64,000 bases of DNA from Branchiostoma lanceolatum (taxonomy: Eukaryota > Chordata > Leptocardii > Amphioxiformes > Branchiostomatidae): assembly GCF_035083965.1 (NCBI RefSeq), contig NC_089739.1:9164001-9228000 (forward strand), written 5' to 3'. The position numbers were made by a program, and so were the translations under genes. How positions within the stretch are numbered: the first letter of the stretch is position 1; every line of letters begins with the position of its first letter. Under the pieces are notes generated by a model, which searched no databases, was not told the origin of the DNA, and saw only the letters and a program-made list of their open reading frames with translations. Positions 33,413-46,000 of this stretch are shown piece by piece.

Positions 33413-35103
33413 CGTTAAAAATATGAGGTTTATTGATATTTGAAGTTCACACCACTAAAGAATATCCTAATCGAGTCTCAAAATCTCAAATCGAGTGTCT
33501 GTCAGATCTTGAGCTAAAAATATGAAGGATAAACTTTCTATTGTCTGATGTTGCAGCAATGTTGTTTTTCCTGTTATACCTAAATGAATATAGAATTACT
33601 CTGCATTAATTATATCGTTGACGGCGGTTTAGACGTCTTCTTTCCTCCAACAACTCTTAGCTACCTTGTTGTAGTAAGGTAGTAGACGGCGACTTCAGAA
33701 ATACTTTAGGACCCCAATCTGCAGAGATAAAAGTTTAAAAATCCTTATGATTTGTATTTGCGTCACATTGTAATATCTAGGTAAAATAAAGTCTGATCCA
33801 TAAGTGTATACGCCATGCAGTCAAGGTTTTGTTGTGAAGGAAACTATTCAGATGTTGATATTCTGAACATAAAAAGTCCACTTTCTACAGAGGTTGTGAC
33901 TTTTAAGTCTCAAAATTTTGTCAATGCAAGGCTTAAATGATGATAGTGATCATGAAAATACTACTTCTCTTACAATGCTTCTACTAACTATGATAATGAT
34001 AGCAATAACAAAAAAATGACTAGCGGCACATTGTCGTTTCATGGGCCATGCTAATCATAACAAGAATTGCATTCTTACCATCAATAATATTCTCCCAAAC
34101 AATCACCACATGTCTTAAATGTATTCAAGTATCGTACAGACATTTTCCCATTCTAAAGAATCCGACTTATGAAGACCTGCCATTGATTTATTGTCTAAAT
34201 TAGATATTCAAGAAAAATATCAACACCAAGCGTCTAATGTCTTAATCTAATCATGTGCTAGATTTGACTACCGTTACAAATATCATGTCCGTAACTTGAA
34301 GCAAACAATACCAGGGGTACATTTATGCAAATTTGGTAGAAAAAAAAGGTCAAAAGATGTTGAATAATGTGACTAGCAGACATATTTTCACTGTAGTCAC
34401 ACTTATTTATACATTTTATTGCTTTGCTCCATTTCTTCTTTCTCTTCTTCCGTTAAAAACAAGTAAGGCCAATAATCTGGTCCAGACGGCTGTCACCATG
34501 GTTACTGGTAAAGTGGCAGACACCCTGCGGTGTTCGGTTACATTAAGTAGCAATTGCCCAGGATAGAGCTGGAGGGCCAGGTCACCATATAATGCATATG
34601 AATGTGAATAAAAATGCACACAGCGGTAGTTTGTTAGGCTAGACCATATGAAGGTAAACATGTATTTGTTTGCAAATGCTACCTTTCTAGTACTATCTGT
34701 TTTTGAGCTTTGGCATCAAATTGATAAAGGTCGTATTCATATAACGCAAAGGTATAATAACAATGGTTCTTCTGTTGAAGATGTACGGGAAATGTTGTGA
34801 TATAAAGATACAGTATAACGGATGCACATACCAAATGGCTTCATTCACAACCGGAAAGACTTCTTCTTGAATTCGTATCCGAAGCAGGGGGTGTATGAAA
34901 TCTAAAACAAAAACAACAACCGGGCGGACAAAAACATTAGATAAGCAAAAGACGAAATTATCTTAAATGAAAGGTTGAGCTTGACCGAGGTTGAAATAAA
35001 CCTAAACTCCAGCGACTACCACCTCATAGACTTCAAATCCCTGTTAAACACAGTACATTTCCTTCCTTGTCTCAGAGGCAGCAATGTTTTTGTGAAGTGA
35101 AGC

Positions 35104-35210
35104 TAGCTTGAGTAGTAACCGCTGGCTCGTAGTAACCGCTGGCTCAACCTTTTCGCTTGCTAAAATATTGAGTCAACGTTTACTACAGAGGATGGCACCT
35201 AGGTTATACT
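35104..35210. repeat. Second copy of the hairpin element at 148-269
   Basis: Shares GTAGTAACCGCTGGCTCAA and the TCGCTTGCTA centre with the element at 148-269, with an internal 22-base duplication of the arm. It indicates a small dispersed foldback family. Confidence 0.65.
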
Positions 35211-35449
35211 GAAGCTACCCTGAAACCCTAATTCTGTCAGCCTAAGATTGTTTCAGCATATTCAACAAGGAAGGAACATAGTGTCTGGTGAATTCACGTC
35301 ACAGCCCCGACTAAAAAGGAATTAAAATACGCCATAGCGAATATTTAAACTCTTTTACATCTTAAAGAAATATTAATCGCCCACATGACACCGTTTTCCT
35401 CCGGATACATACATGCTATGTGTACAAAAAAATGGTAAAGGTAGCCCCA

Positions 35450-35880
35450 TAGCCTTTGTGAGGCCGTAGAGGGTTGTTCTCCACTGTGTCTAGGGCTTGG
35501 ACGGGAGACCTGGCGCATCCCCGTCTTGTATCAGCCAACTAAAGGGTATGTCACCCCGTAATGCGCGGTATAACCCCGACGATGCACGTCGCACGTTAAC
35601 ACGTCGCACGTAAGCACGTCGACTACCTGCCTATGGCATGGTATTGGAAGGTGGAGCCTAACCCTCTCCTTCCACTGCCCTTTACCTCCCAGACGATAGT
35701 CGGGTACCCCATTTTTACACCTGGGTGAAATACAAACTTAACAAATAGAACTTCAAGAGGGTGGAGTGAGGAACGCCGGGATCTTTCCCAAGGGCACAAG
35801 ATCGATGGCATGACAGGATTCTAACCGAGGACGTCTGGGTTCTGGGCCAAACACCCTGCCGTTACGCCACACGACACCAC
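35450..35880 (-). repeat. tRNA-derived SINE, family A, copy 2 (enlarged)
   Basis: Shares with 14220-14460 and 62225-62480 the GGTATTGGA block, TCTCCTTCCAC, CACCTGGGTGAA and a terminal tRNA-like end next to TTACGCCACACGACACC. Orientation is minus by comparison with B-box remnants in the other copies. Contains extra internal sequence. Confidence 0.65.
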
Positions 35881-37224
35881 TATATGCTATATGTAGACAG
35901 GCACAAACAAAAGGAACAATAAATTAGTCGAGTTCCATACCTTTTCACGAGTCAGCGGTCTCTTGTCTTGTTCCCTCCAGTCTGTATCAGATTTATGAAC
36001 AGACCTGCAAATGCCCTGGGCAACAAACGAATCAACAGGGCATTTGATTGGCCAGGGCTTCGAATAATGCACATCGAATTAACCAATCAGCTACTGCGAC
36101 AGTCACAGCAAGGCGACCTTTTCTCCTCAGTCTAATCAACAGCGTGTAATAAGTCTGCCACTGTGCAATAGATTGCTTCCTTCCAGTCTATCGATGTCTA
36201 TTTCCCATGTCGACAAAAAGTGCCGAAAGGATCGTTTGCAAACTGCACGTCGAAGGTTCGATCAATGAAAAGAGAAACATTTGTCTAGCTGGTGTGATTA
36301 GATGAATTATGTAGGGTCTTTAACCGCGTATATGTTGACCTCCAGAACAAAATGTCAAGAGTTAACAGAAGGGCAAAATGTTTGCGGGAAAATGCATAAT
36401 ATGTACCTCAACATGGTCCAGCCTAACGAACTACAGTTCTGTTTATTCCTGCTCAAACTAATTCATGTGTATGCATATATGGTGACCAGCCCCTCCAGCT
36501 ATGTTTTACAATCTAAGTGCTTACAAGAAAAGAACAAACGAAATATAATTGAAAAGAAATGCAAAAAAATACAGAACCTAACAACAAACAAGAGAAATGG
36601 TGGGCGAATTTCTTGGTCACAGTACCTACGTACGTATTCACCTCGAATCAGATGTGGCATGTTTCTATTAGCGATACAAAGAGGTCCTATGAATATTTGA
36701 TGTCATTTTACTTTCGCAAAGATTGAAACTACGTATACGTAAGCGAGCAGACGTAAGTGGTGGGCAACCTAAAAGCAGATGTAAGGATCCTGCTTGTTCC
36801 CCGTGCCTTTGCAACATTTAGTGTGTTACAGTTGTAACAGATATTATACAAAATACAAGATAACTTTATTGGAAATCGCAGTGTTGCCACTGAATTAAAA
36901 CCAATGTACAAACATATCAATCATGCTTGTTAGGTTAGTAAAACAGTCTCCGCATTGAAGACTCCCTGCTCTGTATAATCTGTTAACACACATAAAAGCT
37001 ACTTCTATTGAATAAATAGATGCATTTGATTGAGCATCGTAACCACTCTTATTATATATTGTACATTGTCCATTTACCAGAACTATATTGAGATTCAACT
37101 CTTTTCATATGATGTTCCTGAACCACTCCAAAATGAAAGACACATCCCATGACAGTCAGATTGTTTAATATTTCAACTTTGTGCAATGTCTGATACATGC
37201 TAGGTGGGTATTGATCTATAAGCT

Positions 37225-37335
37225 ATGTGTATTCTTGAGAAAAGTCGTCCCACACTCAATTATCAATTATTTATAAATCACATACAACCATCTCTTGATA
37301 TAGACGGAGGACGCCATAGACTTTGCCAAAGTCAC
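37225..37335 (+). mobile_element. Penelope-like element remnant (GIY-YIG end)
   Basis: Translation gives a short piece including IQPSLDIDGGRHRL, the conserved QPSLNxDGGRYxLP-like end of a Penelope-like GIY-YIG endonuclease domain. Compare the better preserved copy at 51336-51527. Truncated on both sides. Confidence 0.55.
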
Positions 37336-38108
37336 GTGTTTCATTTACATAACGTGCCTTCAGAGAACCGGAAGATTTTACAATTACTGACAAAGACTAA
37401 AGCTGTGCATTCGTAAATAAGTCTCATCTTTCCACTTGGGCCGTGCATTACAGTTCAATGCCGCAACAGGATAAATTCTACCAACACATGCATTAACCTT
37501 TAAGCTATCACACGCGACTGTTAACGATTGCATACCGTGTGAAGTAACGGACCACAACGCCTGTAAGAAAAGAGGCTCTAGATCCCACTTCTGACACCAT
37601 GTTGGATATTGCATCACATTGAGACAGTAGATGCTACTAATTTTGTATTCTAGGATTGTGTTAGTTTCACAGATTGTCCATATGCTCACCCAGTGTTAAT
37701 AATGTATGAAGACTCTAATAACAACTACCAGGAACACACCATACTCAATATTCATGATGGACTATACTAAGTTACAAGTTTTGGAGGATGTGCTATCAGC
37801 TATCTTAGTTCATATAACACTAGACACCAGTTCCCCACGTTTCAGAGACTTCCGTCAGACCAGGGTACAGACGTAGGGTCCCCCCTCTCACAGTTGGCTG
37901 GTTGCCTCTGCAGAAAAACACCAACACTGTAGACAACTTCTATTTTCAAATTAACAAAGTGGATGGCCTTCAATTGATGTATTTCATCGTTCAATTGTTC
38001 GTTTTGAAATTACAATATGGTTGATGTATTTCCTTATTGATCATATTGGTCTGTACAAGTAGCATGTCTATATCAGGATACCCTGACCTTTTAGCGGTCT
38101 CTTACATA

Positions 38109-38357
38109 AGCCCCCCTCTCACTGGACCCGCGGCATGCTGGCGGCTTCGCTGCGGCCGATCGAATTGACAAAGCACTCAACGAATTTCATCGACAAAAAC
38201 GAATCTTTTTAAGCTTTGTTTGTTTTGTTGTCTTTTTGGTAATACTTTTACGTCTTGAATGATATTACAATTAAAAAGTCAAGGGTACCGGTAACACACG
38301 TCCAGTTTAGGACGCAGCAATGCCGCCAGCGTGCCGCGGGTCCAGTGAGAGGGGGCT
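38109..38357. mobile_element. MITE with 36-37 bp GC-rich terminal inverted repeats
   Basis: Left arm 38109-38145 and right arm 38322-38357 are nearly perfect inverted complements starting AGCCCCCTCTCACTGGACCC. The interior is AT-rich with no ORF. The bases ATA lie on both outer sides. Non-autonomous DNA transposon; superfamily not determined. Confidence 0.8.
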
Positions 38358-39157
38358 ATACGTTTCCCATATTGACACAAGCATTACGAATACTGTCTAC
38401 AATGACCACCTGTCAATGTGCAACATAGAACAAATGTCATCGGTCGCTATGTAGTAATCTAGGGCAGTTTTGACTATATTGTAATGGTGGTCTTCAATTG
38501 TTGTATTTCATATTTTTGAAATGGAAATATCGCTGGCCTTTGATTGATGCATCGGCCTAATTTCTATGACTACGGATCTGGGAGTTTATTTTTTCTTGAT
38601 AACTTGTGCGTAGACTTGGTCTTGGTTTGCGTATGGGAGCGTCAGGTTTTGTTGTCCGGGGTATAAGTAAGGGGGATCCTTGAATTCTGCCCCAGCCTTA
38701 GATCTGGAGGATAAAAATCGACATGGCAACTTACCGTTATTTACTATGAATTTAGAATTCAGACTCTACGTTAGTTGTCTGAATTCACGTATTCACGTGC
38801 ACGATGGCATACGCGTCTGATATATCATGTTTTTAAACATTCTAGAGCAAACTAGTTTTCACACCCTTTTCCTGGAGACAATTTAGAATGGATGGGTCTG
38901 TTTTAAACATCATAAACGCATCGTACGTGAGTTGCATTGATCATGATATTCAAGAAAGCAAAATATTAGATCAAGATCTTTTAGATAAGGCCTAAAGTAC
39001 TGTGAGAACACCATCTATATCTTCTCATGGCGCGGGGAAATACTTCGAAAGAGGAGAGAGAAACAATTTGTTAATGTATTAAATCATGCACAAATGATTA
39101 TTCATATCATATTTTGATTTACGGTGGATGGTTTAACCTTATGGTCATGTTTCTTTT

Positions 39158-39204
39158 CGTTTGTTTGTTTTTTGTTTGTTTGTTTGTTTGTTTGTTTGTT
39201 TGTT
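39158..39204. repeat. (GTTT)n microsatellite
   Basis: About eleven GTTT units with one expansion of the T run. Confidence 0.9.
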
Positions 39205-39640
39205 GAATAAGAATGTTACAGAAAATTTCAAAAAAAGTAGACGCAAAATTCGTTGGAGTGAGTTAGGTTGCAATAAAAAGGGACAGTGAACAAAATAAGC
39301 GAACTAAGAACACGTCACTTACCCAGTCTTTATCTCGTTCAACGGGAGGGAAGCTTTGTCTTCAGTTTGCCTGCGTTTGAGGGTGAAAGAAGACAGGGTT
39401 TGTTACTCCTGCCGGATTCACTAAGCACTGCAATGTCCTCTTGCGATACGATTCATTATTTCAAAAGTTTGCGTTTCGGGCATGAGACATTTCATAGTTA
39501 CCATTTGCTTTGATTATAATTCGTTCGAAGATTCTGTAGTTACATTTGATGTCATGAAATGTGTCACGCACTCTTTACTCGAAACGCCACAATATTTGTG
39601 AAGACTAAACTAAAAATCGGAGGGAAATCTTAGATCAACA

Positions 39641-39646
39641 TTTATT
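39641..39646 (-). terminator. Polyadenylation signal of the CUB/discoidin gene
   Basis: AATAAA on the minus strand, only 26 bases past the TAA at 39672. It favours that stop codon over the alternative donor overlapping it. Confidence 0.5.
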
Positions 39647-39671
39647 CTATTATACAGGATAAGATTTGCGT

Positions 39672-40054
39672 TTACCTCGCTTTCTTCTTCTTGTAGCAGA
39701 CGACAGACACAATAATGATGATGAGGAGTAACAGCGCCGCTCCTCCTGCTCCCGCTGCTATGGCAACGATGCTGCTGCTGCTGCGGCCATCTTGTAACTC
39801 TTCAGCAGTTGCTGGCTTGGTGGTCTGCTTGTCGTCAGTCTCTTTTGTCGTGAGAGGTTTTACCGTAGGATGCTTCTGATGTGTCGTTGGTGGTGATGTT
39901 ACTTCTTCGGGCTTCTCTGTTGCCTCTGAAGGTGTTGATATCAGTTCGGTAGCCGGAGATGTCAGTTTTGGTTGTTCTGTTGACATCATTGATGATGTCA
40001 TCCTCGTTGATGACGTTGTTGTTGTGAGGGGCAACGGTGACGTCATGGACTGTT
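39672..40054 (-). CDS. Terminal stalk, transmembrane and tail exon
   Basis: The acceptor at 40055-40056 follows a pyrimidine-rich tract and leads in phase 1 into a Thr/Ser/Pro/Glu-rich stretch. A helix comes next (IVAIAAGAGGAALLLLIII, then VSVV), followed by CYKKKKAR and TAA. The tail is only eight residues, so signalling would need partners. Confidence 0.8.
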
Positions 40055-43000
40055 CTGTAGGACCGACAGAAGGTGTTTGTGTGCACAGGGTTCAAGTTCT
40101 TCCGACTTCTGAAGTATTTTTTTTCTTTCCTATATAACTACTTTAGCCCAAGTGGCGTGAGCACTGGATTACAATGTAGGTGTGGATCACAACTAGCTAG
40201 ATAACACAAAGTAGTATACACAAAGTCACATAAGAAATTAACATGCAATTAATAATAATGATGTGTTTCGTTGTCGAAGCCTTACCTTCAGATGTCACAT
40301 ATTGCGTGGTTGTGGTTCCCTCTTGTGACGTCACATGCTGTATGGTCGTACTTACTCCCTCTGACGTTCCCTCCACTGAAGTCACAAGTTGCGCGGTCGT
40401 AGTTTTGCCTACTGACGTCAAATGTTGTGGGGTGCTAGTTCCACCTTCTGACGTCAAAAGTTGCGGGGTGCTAGTTCCACCTTCTGACGTCAAAAGTTGC
40501 GGGGTGCTAGTTACAACCTCTGACGTCAAAAGTTGTGGGGTGCTAGTTACAACCTCTGACGTCAAAAGTTGTGTCGTCCCACTTCCTGCTTCTGACGTCA
40601 TCGGTTGCGTGGTCGTTTCCTCACTTGTAGTCATGGATGTACTCCATCTTGGGCCTACAACATCAACATGAATAAAACATCATTGACCGACGGTTAAGAG
40701 ATGTCTTTATCATTATCTATATATATTAAATATTCTTGATATTCGTATTTGATAAATTGTTACAAATTTCATGAATTGTTATCAGTAGATTTTACATTCC
40801 ATTTGAACTAGATTCTTACAATGATCTAGAAGCAATAGCGCCATGTTGTTGTTTTTGTTGCATATGAAAAAAATGGTACAGTCTACTCACTTTCAGAGAC
40901 TTCAGTGCTTGCCGAGGTTGGGTGGACAGTTGGGGAACTAGTGCTAGTTGTAGACATTTGAACAGCAGAGGATGACATTACAACGGTTGTTGATGCTACC
41001 GGTGCTGATGAGCAAGAGAAAAACAAAATCACATCATGATAACGTTCAGAATATTCATGATAGTTACAAAATACTCAGTGCTTTATAAAGATTTTAGCCT
41101 GATATCTATCCAATTGCAACTCCAGTCTACCGCTTTTCTGCATATTTCTGCGGAGAGAATGGAACAAAAGAGAGGACTGAAGCTGGAATAGGATAACTTC
41201 TTGGCTACAATGATGGAACTGTTATGTTTTTGGTCTGATTGAAAGCAAACTTTTATCGATTAAATTGAAAACGAAGAAGATGTGAACACAAAAAATAGAC
41301 GAAGCTCCGTTTCAAAATAAATCAAACCACCGCTTTTTAACGAAGAGAAGAACGTAAGCAAGTGCAGACCTGACTGTGTAATAGTAACACTTTGTGTTGT
41401 TGAAGTCTCGCTGGCTGTTAGAACCGCCGGAGAAATTGTAGTCACACTCGACGTTGGTGACATCGTGGACAGCTCACCTAAAATGAAGGTACATGAGATG
41501 TTTTGATGAAGGTTAGACATCCAGGTAATAAGATACGCCCAACATGAGATGTCGTTGATTATACACTGCATTGACTTATGACTTGGTATATCTGCTGTAG
41601 ACATCTCTCCAAAATTTTCTTTTTTTCTGCACAGGACCTCAAGTAGGTACTGGTGATCCCTAGCCCTCTAGGTTTGTCGAAGACGTGGTCCTCCCACCTT
41701 CTCATGGGACGTCCCCTTGGGACCTTCAAACCACCACAAATTCTGATCAGCAAAAACAACATTGGGCTCACATAGTTGAAATTATGTATACCATGAAGTC
41801 TGATCAATGCAATACGACATTTGGCTCACCGGTGCACCCTAACAGTTCCATCCTCAGCCGTGGGACGTTCCCATTCCAGGTGAGGGGGTAAATGCGCACA
41901 GACGTCGTAAATATGGGAGGGTCTAGGATATGCTGGGTGATGTTCGCACCGTCGCTGTTTGCAGGGAAGACCTTTATGATAGAAAAAGATAAAAAAAAGT
42001 ACTTGTTGGTACGTTAGTAAAACCTTGAGGAACACACACTGTCAGTCACGTGACATTTATATACTCACATGATATCTATCACGCCTCGCGAGATTTCGAC
42101 GCGAGATTACATGCTGTCATCATGCATGTAGCTAAAATTTTATAATTGTGCAATATTGCTTTTAATAAGTCAATTTTGTAGGTCTCATGAGCAACAAATA
42201 TCTCACTGTTCCTGCCTTTTCTGAGACGGGAAAAGGGCATATGTTTACCGTTCCACCCCCAAAGGCGCTCCATGTGAGTCCGTCCGTGCTGAACTTGATC
42301 ATGTATGACGTCAGCCACCCTCCCCACCTTCCCTGGGTCTGCACACCGCTGACATAGTGGTTCGTGGTCAGGTTTACCTAAAGAATTGTAAGAAATGAAA
42401 GTTTTACTCGTCTTAAAACTAGAAAACCCTGTTCTAGACTTAACTAGTCTCGCTATTTGTACTAGGAACGACATACCTACATGTACAACTTTCAGTAGTA
42501 TCAAACAATACGTCCCAAATAACCTTTTTATAGTACAAAAGTAAAATCTGACATTATCAAAATAAAGTAATACTCTCATAACCAGTCAGTATGAAATTAA
42601 GATTGGGGTAGGATATGCAAAGATTACTGTTAGGTGTTAATCTCCAAGCAGAAGTTGGGATGGGAAATCGTAACGGTTTCTGGTTTCTCGGCTAGATGTA
42701 TGAGTTAGATAACTAAAGTGAAGTGTAGAAAGGTTATGCGATTTCCCATCTATATCTACAGAGTCCTTCCCCTTTTCTTACAATAGGTGTAGACAAATTT
42801 ACAGAGTTTTTACATTACATTGTAGTTTTCAGATGACGCAAATACCTGTAACCATGGTTCGTTGTCGTACGACACGTCGAACTGCCAGGCGATACCCCCG
42901 TTTAGCCTGGCTTTCCAGGCCTCGTAGTTAGGCAGCTGTGATGACGCAGACATCTGAGCATCCTCGATCTGTCTGCTTTCCAGGCCAAGAGCATAGCCGC

Positions 43001-46000
43001 AGTCAGCTAGCAAAAAATTTGAAGAAATTTTTTTTTTAAGCAAAATCTGGTAATTGAGTGATTAGCATACAACCTTATCTTAACATAGTATTCTATTGAA
43101 CCATCTGAAATTGTCTTCACTTCATTACATATCTATTCAGAGCTTTAGTATAAAATCTTGCTCTGCTAGTTCTTTCCTTGGTCACTGGCGAAAGATAGCG
43201 GATGCTGTCTGAAACGTCTGACTGTTTCAAAATTTTATCCAGTTGCTTGAGTAACTGTTTTGGGCGAGATTCCAATCCCCTTGTGCAATCTTAGTGTGCG
43301 TGGAATAATGATAGTTTACCTGGAAGTGACACTGCATTATATACTGCAAGGAATCCTGGGTAACGCCCGACTCGTTTTGCCCGAAATGTCACGAACATGT
43401 GCCGACCGCTGGATCGAAGCATTAACGAAGGTGGCCGAGCGGCACACAGCGTTGCGATGACTTCACCATCCGTGCCGTTGCCTTCGTAGACTGTAACCGT
43501 GTCTGTCAGCTGACAGCCATCTCCGCCGAAGTTAGAGCCTAAAAGCAACAAGAGTCACAATCTTCCGTGAAGTAATTATGGTAATGAAAGCTCATCTGTG
43601 TTGGTAGTAATCATAACACAATGCTAAACTTTCTTCCAACACTAAGGTATTCACGGATCGAATTTTCGACGACCACTGTCACCTTCTTCAGGATCAATAA
43701 TGACCAATCACTGCCGAACGTAAACAGAGACAGTGTGCGTTATAAATTTCCTGGCACGTTTGACCAATTGCTGACGTCACGTATCCGCAATGACACGTGT
43801 CAATAAAGTCACGTGTCCGTAACTCTCGCGAGTTTACGTTCGGCAGTGATTGGTCATTATTGATCGTGAAGAAGGCGACAGTGGTCGTCGAAAATTCGAT
43901 CCGTGAATACCTTAGTGTTGGAAGAAAGTTTAGCATTGTATTATAAGTAATTATGGTGTTTGCGGTGTAGTCGATGTGTTTGATACCCTCTTTAACTACC
44001 GACATGCCAAATTTCTGACAAATCCATCAAAAGGATCTTGATTTATAGGTGCAAAGACACAGACCTAGACAGGAACAAGTTGCCAAAGTATGAAATAGGC
44101 TATTGTAGCATTTGCTAACGAAAAAACTCCTTCTTGCAGTAACAACTGAGTCCAAACATTCGTTCATATGAAGGTGTCCCTGAAGCTCAACTGGTATATG
44201 TAGCAGCCCCACAGTTGAGTTGTTGGTTCCAATTTGTTGGTAACTTAGAGACCCCGGTCAAAAGGAAATGAGGCCGCTTATACCTTACATCAAAGAAACC
44301 TATCCATTCTGAAACTTATTTGAGAGGAAAAGATCGACAAGATGTATACTTTGTGTATGGTTCATCTCTTTAAAGAGCAAGTGATGATGATTGAAGAGAT
44401 TGATGAGATCTCTAAGCATCCCAGGGCATTTCCAGCCTCATACCTGTAAGGTTAAAGCTGATGAAGTTCAGGGTGATGTATCCCTCCGCCGGGGCGGTGA
44501 TCAGCCACTCGCAGCTGTCAAACGGCTCGTACAAGCCCGGCCAGTTCGGAGAAGTGATGTTTCCCGTGGTCTGATCCAAGCTGCCGCCACAGGCCTGGGA
44601 AACACTGTTTGCTGTAGACAATTCACGATAAAAATAGTTACTTGACACAGTAGCTTGACTAAATCGCGCTCTTAGCTCCCGGTGTCAAGCCAAATTTCGG
44701 AGCTTGACAAATACGTGAGAGGTCAGCTACTGCACCTGAGCACGGCACTTTTTGGGGGGGGGGGGGTATTCCAATATACGTGAGAGAGGTACTTTAAGTA
44801 CAAACATTTGACTGTTGGGGGAGGGGGTCATTAACCACAGCAAGCGAGACATTGTGTAAACACAGGATACTTGATACAGCAAATGTCAAGAAATACCCTT
44901 TCAAACACTGTTTGTTGCAGACAGTTTGTGATATAACTGAGGTACTTAATACAGCAAATGTCAAGAAATACACGTTTGAACACTGTTTACTGTAGACGGG
45001 TTGTGACACAACTGAGGTGCTTGATAAGGCAAATGTCAAGAAACACGCGTTAACTTGCCAGCTATAGCTAACACCCTTATCAAAATGTAGCAATAAAGAA
45101 ACACGTCAAAGTTTTACAGTCTTAGAGTTCTCTTACCCTCCCCTCAAGTCTTAGCTCTAGCGCTTATTTTCTTGGTCGTGTGTTCATGGACAGAAAATAC
45201 ATTTTTGTAGAGCCTTTCCGAGAAATAGAGAATATATAATTCATTCTCCCACCGTAAGAAAGCAGCTTTACCTTTTTTGCGTCAGTAAAGCTTTTATATA
45301 ACGTCACTTCAGTGTTACGTTGCCGAATATGACAAAATTACGAGGGGTGAATGATAAGTTCGCCGTCTCACCCAGAACTAAGGCGCAAAAGTCAAATTTT
45401 CAGGCCATAGTTATGTAGCATTAAGTCTTTTATCAATATGCACCCGATTTCAAATGATTCTGGTCATTACTTTCATTGTCAAAATTTCTGATAAGGATTC
45501 TCTTCGTATTTCAACTAAAAAGAAGTCGAGAAAGTTAACCCGCACACCTTTGGTCGCATGCTCAATTACTGATCTTTTTTCCATCTCCCTCACCTAACTC
45601 TACTGCGTGTCGCCTGCAAGGTAATTGTCACAATTATTTGAATTTTGGTAGACTTTCTTGTAAGGATTCGTACTTTATTGTCATGCCCCGAAATTTTAGT
45701 TGTGCAGTTTATTTCTTGGTGACGCCGCGAACTTATTGATCGTCACTCGTGCACGAACAATCATGTTACAAAATGTACCTACTTGGGGTGGGGGTAGGTG
45801 CCATGACGAAGTAGAAGGCAGGATCCCAAGAAACCCACCTAAATGAACCAATAAAAACAAAAATGAGTGTCTTTTGCAAAATAGAGTTAACCTAATATTT
45901 CTTCTGAATGTTTACACGACCCTGTCCTTGGGCATTCGGAGACTTATTATTTGTCATTAACGCGTGTAATATGATTTCAAGTTATTACCTAACTTGTACG

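Larger units (their letters stand above)
33413..39640. other. Gene-poor region with transposon debris
   Basis: No convincing exon on either strand. It contains a hairpin repeat copy (35104-35210), a short tandem repeat of a CACGTCGCACGTAA-like unit (about 35580-35620), a tRNA-derived SINE (35450-35880), a Penelope-like fragment (37225-37335), a MITE (38109-38357) and a (GTTT)n tract (39158-39204). A pair of CCAAT-type boxes at about 36048-36088 (ATTGGCC and AACCAATCAG) may be promoter-like but no linked gene was found. Confidence 0.55.

Noticed and set aside
36302-36700. 132-codon plus-strand ORF
   Set aside because: Basic, low-information translation with no domain, splice context or promoter; judged chance.
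40243-40671. 142-codon plus-strand ORF opposite the stalk repeat
   Set aside because: Antisense reading of the 36-bp coding repeat; the minus frame has correct splice signals and fits the receptor gene.
42079-42579. 166-codon minus-strand ORF across the discoidin exon
   Set aside because: Off-frame reading; the discoidin pattern appears only in the frame starting at 42377.
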